Below, in pieces: positions 9,134-17,704 of a DNA stretch of 64,000 nucleotides. How positions within the stretch are numbered: position 1 is the first letter of the stretch; the number at the start of each line of letters is the position of its first letter. The translations under genes and the position numbers were made by a program. A model generated the notes under the pieces. It had not been told where the DNA came from. It was given only the letters and a program-made list of their open reading frames with translations, and did no database searches. This DNA comes from Arthrobacter sp. zg-Y20 (lineage in GTDB: Bacteria; Actinomycetota; Actinomycetes; Actinomycetales; Micrococcaceae). Location of the stretch: the NCBI RefSeq assembly GCF_030142075.1, contig NZ_CP126241.1:2666001-2730000 (forward strand), in the 5' to 3' direction.

Positions 9134-9894
9134 GGTTTTCCTCCTTGTGCGCCGGCAGCGGGTCCTCCGCTGCCGGTCGATGTGCCGGCCGCCTGGCGGC
9201 GGCCGAGTCCAGTGGGGATCAGAAAGCGTGATCCCAAGGCAATCACGGCATCAACGGCGAGCGCCAGCAGGGCGATGACCACAGCACCGCCGAACACCCT
9301 TCCGTAATCAGCCAGGGCCAGTCCGTCGATCAGGTAGCGGCCCAGCCCGCCCAGGTTGATGGTGGCGACGACGGCGGCGGTGGCGACCACCTGCAGGGCC
9401 GCGCCGCGCAGTCCGCCGAGGATCACCCGCATGCCGTTGGGAACCTCCACCCGGAACAGGACCTGCGCTTCGGTCATGCCCAGGCTGCGGGCGGCGTCGA
9501 CGACGCTGCGGTCCACGGAGGCGACGCCGGCGTAGGCCCCGGCCAGCAGCGGCGGGACAGCCAGCAGCACCAGGGCCCAGATGGGCGGCATCAGCCCCAG
9601 CCCGGCCAGCAGCACGAACAGGGTGAGCATGCCCAGGGTGGGCAGGGCACGCAGCAGCCCGGAAACGGCCACCACCCCTACCTGTCCCCTGCCGGTGTGC
9701 CCGATGACCAGGCCAACAGGCACGGCAATGACGGCGGCGATCAGCAGCGCCAGGCCGGTGTACTGAAGGTGCTCCAGGACCCGTACCGGGATGCCGGCTG
9801 CCCCGCTCCAGTTGGCCGGGTCGGTCAGCCACTCCCAGCCCTGTCCCAGCGCATTGGTGCTGGTGTAATCGGTGTGCGGAACAGCCACGGTCAT
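9130..9894 (-). CDS. Osmoprotectant ABC transporter permease (second)
   Basis: 254-aa inner-membrane permease of the OpuC/ProW type with about five to six membrane segments and the EAA-loop signature DAARSLGMTEAQVLFRVEVP. It forms the translocation channel with the permease at 9891-10637 and is driven by the ATPase at 10639-11805. Both ends overlap neighbouring reading frames by 4 bp, indicating tight translational coupling. The C-terminal tail is Gly/Ala-rich and disordered. Confidence 0.93.
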   Translation of the reverse strand: MTVAVPHTDYTSTNALGQGWEWLTDPANWSGAAGIPVRVLEHLQYTGLALLIAAVIAVPVGLVIGHTGRGQVGVVAVSGLLRALPTLGMLTLFVLLAGLGLMPPIWALVLLAVPPLLAGAYAGVASVDRSVVDAARSLGMTEAQVLFRVEVPNGMRVILGGLRGAALQVVATAAVVATINLGGLGRYLIDGLALADYGRVFGGAVVIALLALAVDAVIALGSRFLIPTGLGRRQAAGTSTGSGGPAAGAQGGKP

Positions 9895-10637
9895 GCTCCC
9901 TTCAAAGCGGCTTCAGGAGCCGCCGCCAGGGGTGCCGGGCGCGGTGCCTGCCCCGGTCCGCTGCGGCCGTGCGGGCCGCCGGAAGAGCGGGAACCCTTTC
10001 CCTTGCCGGCACGCAGCCACGGGGTCAGCGAACGCTGCAGCAGGACAAACACCATGTCCATCACGAGGGCCAGGACCAAGGTGGCGAGGATGCCCACCAC
10101 GATCTCCGTCACGAAGTAGCGGCGCAGCCCGTCGCTGAAGAAGAAACCGAGGTTTTCGACGCCGATCAGCGCGCCCACGCTGACGATGGAAATGTTGCTC
10201 ACCGAGACCACCCGCAGCCCGGCGATCAGCACCGGAACGGACAGCGGCAGGTCAACGGTCAGGAATCGGCGCAGCGGCCGGTACCCCATGGCCACGGCGG
10301 CCTGCCGGACGCCGTCATCCACCGAATCGAAAGCATCAATACCTACCCGCAGCATCAGTGCCACGGCATAAATGGTCAGGGCGATGATGATGTTGGCCAT
10401 GTCGAGGATCCGGGTCCCCAGGATGGCCGGCAGCGTGACGAACAGTGCAAGCGAGGGAATCGTGTAGAGCAGGGAACCTGCCGAGAGGACAAAGCCGCGG
10501 ATTTTCGGCCGCCCCCGGACCAGCTGGGCCACCGGCAGGGCGATCAGCACCCCGATCAGCAGGGGCAGCACGGCCTGGTACAGGTGCAGGGCACTGAGCC
10601 GCAGCACGTCGTCGAGATGGGCCTGGAACCACTCCAT
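9891..10637 (-). CDS. Osmoprotectant ABC transporter permease (first)
   Basis: 248-aa permease homologous to the next one, with hydrophobic segments from about residue 20 (AVLPLLIGVLIALPVAQLV) and the EAA loop VRQAAVAMGYRPLRRFLTVDLP. In OpuC systems two permeases form a heterodimer. The ATG at 10637 follows the ATPase stop by one base. The C-terminal 30 residues are a low-complexity Pro/Gly/Ser tail. Confidence 0.93.
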   Translation of the reverse strand: MEWFQAHLDDVLRLSALHLYQAVLPLLIGVLIALPVAQLVRGRPKIRGFVLSAGSLLYTIPSLALFVTLPAILGTRILDMANIIIALTIYAVALMLRVGIDAFDSVDDGVRQAAVAMGYRPLRRFLTVDLPLSVPVLIAGLRVVSVSNISIVSVGALIGVENLGFFFSDGLRRYFVTEIVVGILATLVLALVMDMVFVLLQRSLTPWLRAGKGKGSRSSGGPHGRSGPGQAPRPAPLAAAPEAALKGA

Positions 10638-10638
10638 G

Positions 10639-11805
10639 TCAGCTGCCGCTCCGCGCGAGCCTGGCCGCTTCGATCAGGGCCAGGACTTCGGCCGCCTTCA
10701 CCACGCCAACGGCCCGGCCGGCACCGTCAACTGCCACGCCCAGGCCCGAAGGCGAGGACAGGGCAGCGTCCAGCGCGCGGCGCAGGCTTTCACCTTCGGG
10801 ATAGAGCGAACCCCCGGGCACCAGATCCCCGGCACCGGTGACGGCGGTGCGCCCGGCTGCCGGCACCCAGCCCAACGGTGCGCCGCCGGCATCTACGCAC
10901 AGTGCCCAGCCGTCCTGGACCTGGAAGGCGGGGTCCTGCAGCTGAGCTACGTCGACCAGCTGCACCGGGTGCACGGGCACCGCGTCCCCGTTCTGGAAGG
11001 ACAGGTGCCGGAAGCCGCGGTCGCGGCCCACAAAACCGGCCACGAAATCGTCCACCGGCGCCCGGAGGATCTCCTCGGGAGCGGCGTACTGGGCCAGCCT
11101 GCCGCCGATGCCGAAAACGGCCACCTTGTCCCCCAGGATGGTGGCCTCGTCAATGTCGTGCGTGACGAACACGATGGTCTTGGACAGGTCCTGCTGCAGG
11201 CGCAGCAGTTCCTCCTGCAGTTCGGCGCGCACCACCGGATCCACCGCGCTGAAGGGCTCGTCCATCAGCAGCACGGGCGGATCCGCGGCAAGGGCACGGG
11301 CCACGCCCACGCGCTGCTGCTGGCCGCCGGACAGCTGCCCCGGATACCGGTCCCCCAGGGTACGGGCCAGTCCGACGACGTCGAGCAGTTCCGCGGCCCG
11401 GCGGCGGGCCGCTGTGCGTGAGGTCCCGTTCAACCGCGGCACGGTGGCCACGTTGTCCAGCACGGTGCGGTGCGGCAGCAGCCCCGAGGACTGCATCACG
11501 TAGCCCATGGAGCGGCGCAGCTGCGCGGCCGGCACATCCGATACGTCCCGGCCGTCCACCTCAACGGTGCCCGAAGTGGGTTCCACCATCCGGTTGATCA
11601 TGCGCAGCGACGTGGTTTTGCCGCAGCCCGAGGGGCCGACAAAAACGGTGATCGAGCCCCGCTCGATGTCCAGGTCCAGGTTGTTGACGGCGGGCGCGGC
11701 GTCCCCGTAGGTCTTGGTCACCGCGCGGAAGCGGATCATGGGGGTTCCGGCAGGGCTGCCCGATGCATGCCGGCCGGGAACAGCGGGGTCTGGCGGCGGG
11801 GTCAT
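10639..11805 (-). CDS. opuCA: Osmoprotectant ABC transporter ATP-binding protein
   Basis: 388-aa ATPase energising the two permeases. It has Walker A GPSGCGKTTS, a Q loop, signature LSGGQQQRVGVARAL, Walker B LLMDEPFSAVDP and the H-loop THDIDEA. The C-terminus carries a CBS-like region (LRRALDAALSSPSGLGVAVD), as in OpuCA proteins that sense ionic strength. The ATG at 11805 has GGAAGG 8 nt upstream and is preferred; the next in-frame ATG (11739, MIRFRAVTK) is where family homology begins. The longer frame to 11943 runs into a tandem repeat and is rejected. Confidence 0.93.
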   Translation of the reverse strand: MTPPPDPAVPGRHASGSPAGTPMIRFRAVTKTYGDAAPAVNNLDLDIERGSITVFVGPSGCGKTTSLRMINRMVEPTSGTVEVDGRDVSDVPAAQLRRSMGYVMQSSGLLPHRTVLDNVATVPRLNGTSRTAARRRAAELLDVVGLARTLGDRYPGQLSGGQQQRVGVARALAADPPVLLMDEPFSAVDPVVRAELQEELLRLQQDLSKTIVFVTHDIDEATILGDKVAVFGIGGRLAQYAAPEEILRAPVDDFVAGFVGRDRGFRHLSFQNGDAVPVHPVQLVDVAQLQDPAFQVQDGWALCVDAGGAPLGWVPAAGRTAVTGAGDLVPGGSLYPEGESLRRALDAALSSPSGLGVAVDGAGRAVGVVKAAEVLALIEAARLARSGS

Positions 11806-11837
11806 GGTGCGTGCCTTCCGTGGGGTGCCATGGCATG

Positions 11838-11912
11838 GGAATGCCGGATTCAGGAATGCCGGGTTCAGGGACGCCGGGCCCAGGAATACCAGGCCCAGGG
11901 ATGCCGGTGGGT
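11838..11912. repeat. Five imperfect 15-bp tandem repeats upstream of opuCA
   Basis: Five consecutive units based on GGAATGCCGGRTTCA occupy the leader between the Nudix gene and opuCA, 33 bp before the opuCA start. They could encode peptides in either direction (a GMPG-like pattern on plus), but no ribosome site or homology supports that. Copy number variation here would change the opuCA leader length. Confidence 0.8.
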
Positions 11913-11949
11913 TGGCAGCTCGCGGCGTGCCGTGAAGCATCACGGTATT

Positions 11950-12447
11950 TCACAGGTGCGGGGTGCGTCCAGCAGGGCGGGCATCCGGCGTGATGGGCGG
12001 AGTGAGGGGCGGTGCGGCGGAGAGCAGGCGCAATCCGGCATCCACCAGCCCGGTTCGCTCCAGCGTACTGATGCCCTCCAGCGGAAACCATGCGGCTTGG
12101 TCAGTGCTTCCGCCCGTTTCATTGCGCAGTTCTCCGCCTTCGGGGCTGGCCCGGTAAATGATCCGCAGTGCGTGCAGCAGCCTGCCGCTTTCGCGGTGCA
12201 GGCGTTTCTCCGTGGGGATGAAGATGCTGTCCACTCCCAGGAGGCCCTCGAGCCGGGCGTCATAGCCGGTTTCCTCGCGGACCTCCCGCACTGCGGCTGT
12301 GGGGGCGTCCTCCCCCAGTTCCAGCCCGCCGCCGGGCAGTGTCCAGCGCGAGTTGCCGTGCTCGTTCCAATGCGCCAGCAGCAGCTGGCCGCCGCGGATG
12401 ATCACGGCGTACGCGCCCACCCGGACGTCGAATTCGGCGGCGGCCAT
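11950..12447 (-). CDS. Nudix hydrolase
   Basis: 165 aa. A complete Nudix box is visible: GGLELGE, seven residues, then REVREETGY, preceded by RWTLPGGG. Nudix enzymes cleave nucleoside diphosphates linked to another moiety; the substrate is not predictable here. The ATG at 12447 is chosen because it follows the kinase stop by one base (TGA-A-ATG); the longer frame would intrude into the kinase gene. The C-terminal 25 residues are Pro/Arg-rich and probably disordered. Confidence 0.88.
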   Translation of the reverse strand: MAAAEFDVRVGAYAVIIRGGQLLLAHWNEHGNSRWTLPGGGLELGEDAPTAAVREVREETGYDARLEGLLGVDSIFIPTEKRLHRESGRLLHALRIIYRASPEGGELRNETGGSTDQAAWFPLEGISTLERTGLVDAGLRLLSAAPPLTPPITPDARPAGRTPHL

Positions 12448-12448
12448 T

Positions 12449-13378
12449 TCAGCTCTCCGCGCCGGTACTGCGGGCCTGGTTCGCCAGCAGATACGCCACA
12501 CCGAACACAGGGTCCCCGGAAAGGAAGCGGATATCGGTCAACCCGGCTGCGGACAACCGGTCCCGCAGCAGGTCCTGCAGCAGCGGCTGGTGCGTCCCGA
12601 GCCCGCCGCCGATCACCACAGGCCCGGCGGTCTTCAGGAGGCGGGCGACGTCGAGAATGGTTCCGGCGAGGTATTCGGCGGCAGCGTGCACAATGTCGGC
12701 TGCAGCCGGATCTCCCGCCCGCGCCGCCTCGAAGACCAGCCCCGCTTTGCCCGCCCAGTAGCGGCGGTCAGTGGAGCCGTGGAACTTTCCGATGAGTTCG
12801 GCCGGCTCGGCCACTCCGCAGGCCGGCAGCAGCGCGTTGGTCAGCGCATCCGGTGTCCGTTCGAGGTCGCTGTGCCGCAGCACGTGGCGGACAGCTTCGC
12901 GCCCCACCCAGTAGCCGCTTCCTTCATCCCCCAGGAGGTAACCCCAGCCGCCGGAACGGGCCTGACGGCCCGATGCGTTTATCCCCCAGGCTACGGAGCC
13001 GGTGCCGGCGATGACGGCAATGCCTTCGGCGGCTTCCCCCGCAGCGAGGATCAGGCGGGTGTCGTGGATAACCCGGACGACGGCGTCGGGCACGTGTTCG
13101 GCGATCAGCGCCCGCAGCGCGGCCTCGTCTCCGGGAGTGTCCACTCCGCCGGAACCGGCCACTACCGTTTCCACGCCGTCGGTGCCGAGCTGCGCGAAGA
13201 TTTCCGCGAGGGCCGCCCGGGCCGCGTCCACGGAAACGTTCTGCACGTTGGCGCTTCCCGTCCGGGCCTCGGCCGTGACGGTGCCGTCCTGCAGCCGGAT
13301 GCCGTGTGTTTTGGTGCCGCCGATGTCGAGGCCGATGGCAATGCCGTCGGCGGGGTTGGTGCTGGGGAGAACATGCAT
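12449..13378 (-). CDS. BadF/BadG-type ATPase, N-acetylglucosamine kinase-like
   Basis: 309-aa ASKHA-fold sugar kinase. Phosphate 1 motif GLDIGGTKTHG is near the N-terminus, with AGTGSVAWG, GWGYLLGDEGSGYW and the adenosine motif VVIGGGLG. This combination fits the N-acetylglucosamine kinase branch of the BadF/BadG/BcrA/BcrD ATPase family. Amino-sugar phosphorylation is therefore likely, but glucosamine kinases of the same fold cannot be excluded. It lies 47 bp downstream of an MFS transporter and one base before the Nudix gene. Confidence 0.85.
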   Translation of the reverse strand: MHVLPSTNPADGIAIGLDIGGTKTHGIRLQDGTVTAEARTGSANVQNVSVDAARAALAEIFAQLGTDGVETVVAGSGGVDTPGDEAALRALIAEHVPDAVVRVIHDTRLILAAGEAAEGIAVIAGTGSVAWGINASGRQARSGGWGYLLGDEGSGYWVGREAVRHVLRHSDLERTPDALTNALLPACGVAEPAELIGKFHGSTDRRYWAGKAGLVFEAARAGDPAAADIVHAAAEYLAGTILDVARLLKTAGPVVIGGGLGTHQPLLQDLLRDRLSAAGLTDIRFLSGDPVFGVAYLLANQARSTGAES

Positions 13379-13425
13379 TCGTCCAGCCTACTTTCCCGCC
13401 GGGATCCGGCGAACCGGCGCAGGTG

Positions 13426-14670
13426 TCAGCGGGCGTGCGTGCGCCGTGCCCGCCGCAGGCTCAGGACGGCCAGCGTGAGGCAGGCGGCGGTGATGATGCC
13501 GGAGAACCAGGCCACGGACGGCTCCAGTCCCCAGATGCCGCCGGCCGCTCCGAGGCCGAGCACCGGCAAAGCGCTGCCCAGGTAGGTGATGACGTAGACG
13601 GTGCTGATGATGCGGGCATGTTCGGCAGCTTCCACGGCGGCGGCGACTTCATTGAAGACCACGCGGAAGGCCATGCCCTGGCCGAATCCGGCGGCCAGGC
13701 AGGCAACGGTCAGGAGGACCAGGCTGCCGGTGGCCCCGGCCACCGGAATCAGCGCAATGCCCAGCCCCATCATGGTGAGGCCCACCGGTGCGGTAAACCT
13801 TCCGCGGATGCCGGTGAGCTGGCTGACGGCCGACGCGCCCAGGGCCAGCGCAGCCAGCAGGCCGATGGCCGGGCGCCAGGTGGTGCCGGCAATCGAGGAG
13901 AAATAGGTGGGGGCCAGCGAAAGGCAGAACCCGAAGGCGGCGAAGCTGAGGAACCCCGTGATGGAGGCAATCCAGAACTGTGTCCGCGCCCGGTGCGACA
14001 CGGCGGGCTTGCGCGGCCGCAGCATGGCCAGCGGCCGGCCCTCGCTCAGCGAAATGGCGGGGCGGGCCTTGAGCAGGCACAGCGGAACCAGCAGGGCGGC
14101 GAGGACGGCGGAGTGGATCAGGAACGGCGTCATGGTGGGTGCCGGCAGCAGCGACAGCACGCCGCCGATCACCGGGCCCGCCGCCACCCCGCCAGCCGAC
14201 ACCAGCAGCGTAAAGCGGGTGGCCCATTCGGGCTTATGCGGCAGCAGTTCCCGCAGCGCGGCGGAGCTGGCTCCGGTGGCCAAGGCCACGGAAGCACCCT
14301 GCAGGGCGCGGCCCGCCATCAGGGCGCCGACGCCGGTGGCAGTGCCGAAGACCAGTCCCCCGGCGAGGGAAACGACGCCGGCCACCACCAGCGCGGCGCG
14401 GCGGCCAATGTAATCGGACCAGTGGCCCACCAGCAGCAGACCGGCCACCAGGACCAGCACGTAGGAGGCAAAGGCGAGCGTAACGCCGAAGTAGGACAGC
14501 CCAAGGGAGTCCCCCAGCAGCGGATACAGCGGGGTGGCCAGGTTGGCGCCGATCAGCAGGGTGCTCATCACCGCCAGCGTCAGGATAAGCCGGGGACGTA
14601 TGGCGGCGTCCCACTCCTTCCGGGTGGTCCGGGCGGCGGGCTGCATGCGCAGCTCACTGAGCACTGTCAC
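13426..14670 (-). CDS. MFS transporter
   Basis: 414 aa with about 12 hydrophobic segments and the loop 2-3 motif GHWSDYIGRRAALVV after the second segment. Major facilitator superfamily, probably a drug or metabolite exporter; the substrate cannot be inferred. It is divergent from an Lrp/AsnC-type regulator across a 133-bp spacer, which often means the regulator controls the exporter in response to an amino acid or related ligand. Confidence 0.88.
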   Translation of the reverse strand: MTVLSELRMQPAARTTRKEWDAAIRPRLILTLAVMSTLLIGANLATPLYPLLGDSLGLSYFGVTLAFASYVLVLVAGLLLVGHWSDYIGRRAALVVAGVVSLAGGLVFGTATGVGALMAGRALQGASVALATGASSAALRELLPHKPEWATRFTLLVSAGGVAAGPVIGGVLSLLPAPTMTPFLIHSAVLAALLVPLCLLKARPAISLSEGRPLAMLRPRKPAVSHRARTQFWIASITGFLSFAAFGFCLSLAPTYFSSIAGTTWRPAIGLLAALALGASAVSQLTGIRGRFTAPVGLTMMGLGIALIPVAGATGSLVLLTVACLAAGFGQGMAFRVVFNEVAAAVEAAEHARIISTVYVITYLGSALPVLGLGAAGGIWGLEPSVAWFSGIITAACLTLAVLSLRRARRTHAR

Positions 14671-14755
14671 TGGGTACTTCCGTCCTATTTGTAGCTAATG
14701 CTCCTACAGGATGAAGTGTCAGCGACCAGTCAGTAGAGACTAGAGTGAACATTTG

Positions 14756-14770
14756 ATTGATCTGCTCAAT
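14756..14770. promoter_or_regulatory. Candidate operator between the MFS gene and the Lrp-type regulator
   Basis: An ATTGA-TCTGC-TCAAT inverted repeat lies in the A+T-rich middle of the divergent spacer, 33 bp before the regulator start. Lrp-family sites are typically 15-bp A+T-rich dyads, so this is a reasonable autoregulatory/MFS operator candidate, without further proof. Confidence 0.4.
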
Positions 14771-14803
14771 ATGACCGCCCCACACTGACCGGAGATGCGC
14801 TAA

Positions 14804-15280
14804 ATGGCCAATCTGGACGCACTGGACCGCCGCCTGCTGCTGGAACTGGTAAGGGACCCCCGGGTCCAGATCAGCGACCTGAGCGAAAAGCTCGGCGTAG
14901 CCCGCAACACTGCGCAGAGCCATGTGCGGCACCTGATGCGGGCCGGCGTCATCCGCCCGGCCGGGCGCGACGTGGACCTGTCCCAGCTCGGCTACGACGT
15001 CCAGGCCTTCGTGACCATTGAGGTCACCCACCGCGAACTGGACGGCGTCATTGCCGGGCTGCGGACCCTGCCGCAGGTGTTGGAGGTACACGAAATATCC
15101 GGCCGCGGAGACGTGTGGTGCCGGCTCACCGCCACCGACACCCAGCAGCTGCAGCAGGCCCTGCGGTCGGTGCTGCGGATCAAGGGGGTCATTCGGACCG
15201 AAACCGTGCTGGCCCTGCATGAGCACATTCCCTACCGCACCGAGCCGCTGCTGGAAAAGCTGGTTCCGCCCCGCGAGTGA
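14804..15280 (+). CDS. Lrp/AsnC family transcriptional regulator
   Basis: 158 aa. An N-terminal winged helix-turn-helix (LDRRLLLELVRDPRVQISDL, then VARNTAQSHVRHL) is followed by an AsnC-type ligand/oligomerisation domain (FVTIEVTHRELDGV to VLEVHEISGRGDVWCRL). Such proteins form octamers that sense amino acids. Its divergent position suggests control of the MFS exporter gene and of itself. Confidence 0.93.
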   Translation: MANLDALDRRLLLELVRDPRVQISDLSEKLGVARNTAQSHVRHLMRAGVIRPAGRDVDLSQLGYDVQAFVTIEVTHRELDGVIAGLRTLPQVLEVHEISGRGDVWCRLTATDTQQLQQALRSVLRIKGVIRTETVLALHEHIPYRTEPLLEKLVPPRE

Positions 15281-15315
15281 TCCCTTCCCTGCCCGGCGGC
15301 GCGCGTTGCCTCCGG

Positions 15316-16575
15316 TCAGCCTTGCGCCGTCCGCAGCAGCTGCCGGGCGGTCTCCAGCCTGAGACGGGCCTGCTGGACGCGGCTCGTTCCGCGCACCGGG
15401 CGGGAGCCGGCCACCAGCGTCAGCACCACTCCGGCGGTCCGGGCGGCCAGGGATGCCGGATCAACCGCTTCTTCGAAGACCAGCCGGTAGCGCAGCAATG
15501 TTTCGCCCAGGTGCGGCAGGTGCGGATGGGCAGCCGCAAGGACGGACAGGTGCCCCATGATGCAGGCCAGGTCATCGGCGCGTTTGCCCGGACCCAGCCC
15601 GTCCACGTCCAGCAAACCCGTCACCTCGGAACCGGTGACCAGCAGGTTTCCTTCGTGGAAATCCCCGTGGACGGGCACGGTTGGACCGGCCGGGGCGGAC
15701 ACCAGGACCTCCTGGATGCCAGCTGCCAGTTCCCGGATCCGGCCTTCCTCGGCGGGCAGCACCGCGGCCGCGGTGCAGGCATAGTCACCCGCCCGCTCCG
15801 CCCAGGCATGCCGGTGCGGAAGCTCCAGTGCGGCAGCGGGAAGCTCATCCAACAACTGCAGAAGGGTCTCCGGTGCCGGGATAGCGGTCCCCGCCGGGAG
15901 TGCAGTACTTGAGGCCAGAAGGCGGAAGAGCGAGATGCCGGCCAGTCCGCCCAGGGCCACCGCATCACCGGCGTGCACAGGGGGCACCGCAAGGAGCGGC
16001 GGCACGGGAAGGCCCGCCGCAGCGAGCAGCTGGTGCCGCTGCCTCAGTCCCGGCAGCAGCGGCTTCGGCAGGAGCTTCAGGTAGGCCGTACTGCCGGCAT
16101 GCTCAGCCCGCACCACGGCCCGGCGCAACGGCCGGTAAGCCACCAGGGACAACCGGGCCGGGCTGCCGGTTCCGAAGACGTCCTGACCCACGGCCCCGGC
16201 GTCCACGGCCCAAGGCAGTGACGCCAGCACCGGGTCATGCGGATGCAGCCACATGCGCAGGTCCAGTCCGGCGATCCGTGCCCGGGTAAGGCCCGGGGCG
16301 GTATCCATGGCTGTGACAGCGGCAGTGGTAACCCCAATATGGAGGGTCAAGTCATCCGGCCCGGTTTTGCTGCCGGGGTTCCCGGTGCCGCACCGGACGC
16401 GGTAGAGGGCCGAAACTGCTCCTCCGGGACGGTGGTGGCTGCGCAGGTGGGCCCATTCCCGCAGCCGCAGTCCGCGGTCTGCCAGCATCTGCTGAAGAGG
16501 CCCGCGCATGGCCGCACCGGCAAAAACTGCCACGGCGTCGGACGCCCGGCCGGGACCGGAACTCCCGGATGCCAT
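15316..16575 (-). CDS. APH-fold phosphotransferase
   Basis: 419 aa. The C-terminal half has the aminoglycoside-phosphotransferase catalytic pattern VHGDFHEGNLLV and GLLDVDGLGPG (catalytic Asp and metal-binding Asp). The N-terminal part is divergent and contains LYRVR and VAYRPLRRAVVR, possibly a degenerate kinase N-lobe. Substrate could be a sugar, choline or an antibiotic; nothing in the neighbourhood decides. The ATG at 16575 lies 19 bp after the sepX-like stop; 16509 (MRGPLQQ) is an alternative start. It converges with the Lrp-type regulator gene. Confidence 0.82.
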   Translation of the reverse strand: MASGSSGPGRASDAVAVFAGAAMRGPLQQMLADRGLRLREWAHLRSHHRPGGAVSALYRVRCGTGNPGSKTGPDDLTLHIGVTTAAVTAMDTAPGLTRARIAGLDLRMWLHPHDPVLASLPWAVDAGAVGQDVFGTGSPARLSLVAYRPLRRAVVRAEHAGSTAYLKLLPKPLLPGLRQRHQLLAAAGLPVPPLLAVPPVHAGDAVALGGLAGISLFRLLASSTALPAGTAIPAPETLLQLLDELPAAALELPHRHAWAERAGDYACTAAAVLPAEEGRIRELAAGIQEVLVSAPAGPTVPVHGDFHEGNLLVTGSEVTGLLDVDGLGPGKRADDLACIMGHLSVLAAAHPHLPHLGETLLRYRLVFEEAVDPASLAARTAGVVLTLVAGSRPVRGTSRVQQARLRLETARQLLRTAQG

Positions 16576-16594
16576 CGCTGGGCCGCGTGCGGCG

Positions 16595-17623
16595 CTAGGC
16601 CCGCCGGCGCTGCAGAACGTCGTCGAGGTTGATTTTGCCGGTTTCCGGCCGTTCCTGGGCGGCCGGAGCCGGGACAGCGCCCGGGCGCAGCGGAGTCTTC
16701 GTGAGGGGACGAGGGGGCTCGGGCAGGGCAATGGGTTCGGGCGCGCGGCGTTCAGCCTTGGGCGCGTCCACGTAGATCGGCTTGGGAACCTCCACCGGCT
16801 GCCACGGGGTGGTGCCGGGCTTGACCGGCTGAGCCGCAGCGGCCACCTTCAGGGCCTCCGCGCGCAGTTCCTCCGCAGTGAACGGGGCAGGAGCTGTCGG
16901 TGCTGCGGCGGCGGGAGCTGCTTCGGCGCCCGGGGCGGTGTCCATTTCGGTCGAAACGCCCGTTTCCGTGGAAGCACCGGTGTGAGGGGAAGCGGCGGAT
17001 TCACGGTCGAAGAGGACGGTTTCTTTCTGTGGTTCGGCTGGTACTGCCCGGGCGGCGGTACCAACTGCTGCACCGTCGGCGCTGCTGTCCTGAACGGCTG
17101 CACGGTTCTGCGGCAACGGACCCATGGCGGCACGGAAGGCGTTCTCCATCCGGCGGCGGCGGTCCCGCAGCGCGAGCGAACGCAGGGCGGACACCACCAC
17201 TGCCGTTACGGCAAGCCCGGCCACCGGCAGCAGCCAGGAAACCGAGGTGACGGCTGCGAGGACCGCACCCAAGGGAATGGCCAGCAGCGCAATGAACCCG
17301 ACAACCGCCAGGACGGTCCTGCCGGTCCGGATCCGCAGGGGCGCCGCCGACGTCGCACGCGCCGTCGTTCCCGGCTCCCGGCCGTGTGGGAACCCGCCCC
17401 CGCTGGGTGTGTGGCTGCTGGTATTCATGATGTTCCCCTGGAACCCTGTGCCCGGCGAGGCGGGCGGTCGGACGGTGGTGACGGCGGCGGCGGAGAATCC
17501 AGCCGCCAGCGATTCGGCGGCTGGTCGCCGGAAGAAATAGGGACCCACCCAGAACAGCCACAGCGCCACGGCAAGTGCCAGCGCCAAAGAGCTGTTCAGG
17601 GAGCTGTTAAGAGGGAAGTCCAC
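16595..17623 (-). CDS. SepX/GlpR-like divisome membrane protein
   Basis: 342 aa. An N-terminal membrane segment (ALALAVALWLFWVGPYFF) and two more near residues 105-145 are followed by a long disordered Pro/Ala/Glu-rich cytoplasmic tail that ends in ETGKINLDDVLQRRRA. The topology and the position behind galU and rimJ match the actinobacterial divisome protein SepX/GlpR (Rv0996 locus), which organises FtsZ and in Corynebacterium is the membrane receptor for the gephyrin-like protein Glp. The family call is by topology and synteny, not by a strong motif. Start is GTG at 17623. The moeA/glp gene usually found here is missing. Confidence 0.7.
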   Translation of the reverse strand: MDFPLNSSLNSSLALALAVALWLFWVGPYFFRRPAAESLAAGFSAAAVTTVRPPASPGTGFQGNIMNTSSHTPSGGGFPHGREPGTTARATSAAPLRIRTGRTVLAVVGFIALLAIPLGAVLAAVTSVSWLLPVAGLAVTAVVVSALRSLALRDRRRRMENAFRAAMGPLPQNRAAVQDSSADGAAVGTAARAVPAEPQKETVLFDRESAASPHTGASTETGVSTEMDTAPGAEAAPAAAAPTAPAPFTAEELRAEALKVAAAAQPVKPGTTPWQPVEVPKPIYVDAPKAERRAPEPIALPEPPRPLTKTPLRPGAVPAPAAQERPETGKINLDDVLQRRRA

Positions 17624-17704
17624 ATCTACGACGGTAGAAGCTCCCGGGCACCGGCCCCCGCATTCAGTGCGGTGTGTCGGCGTGTCCGGTGTGAAAAAAG
17701 TTGC

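Noticed and set aside
11763-11993. Collagen-like GMPG/GTPG protein on the plus strand
   Set aside because: It is the translation of the 15-bp tandem repeat only; no ribosome site and nothing conserved on either side.
15316-16575. Antibiotic-resistance aminoglycoside kinase
   Set aside because: Only the generic APH catalytic motifs are present; the N-lobe is divergent and no resistance context exists, so a specific resistance call is not justified.
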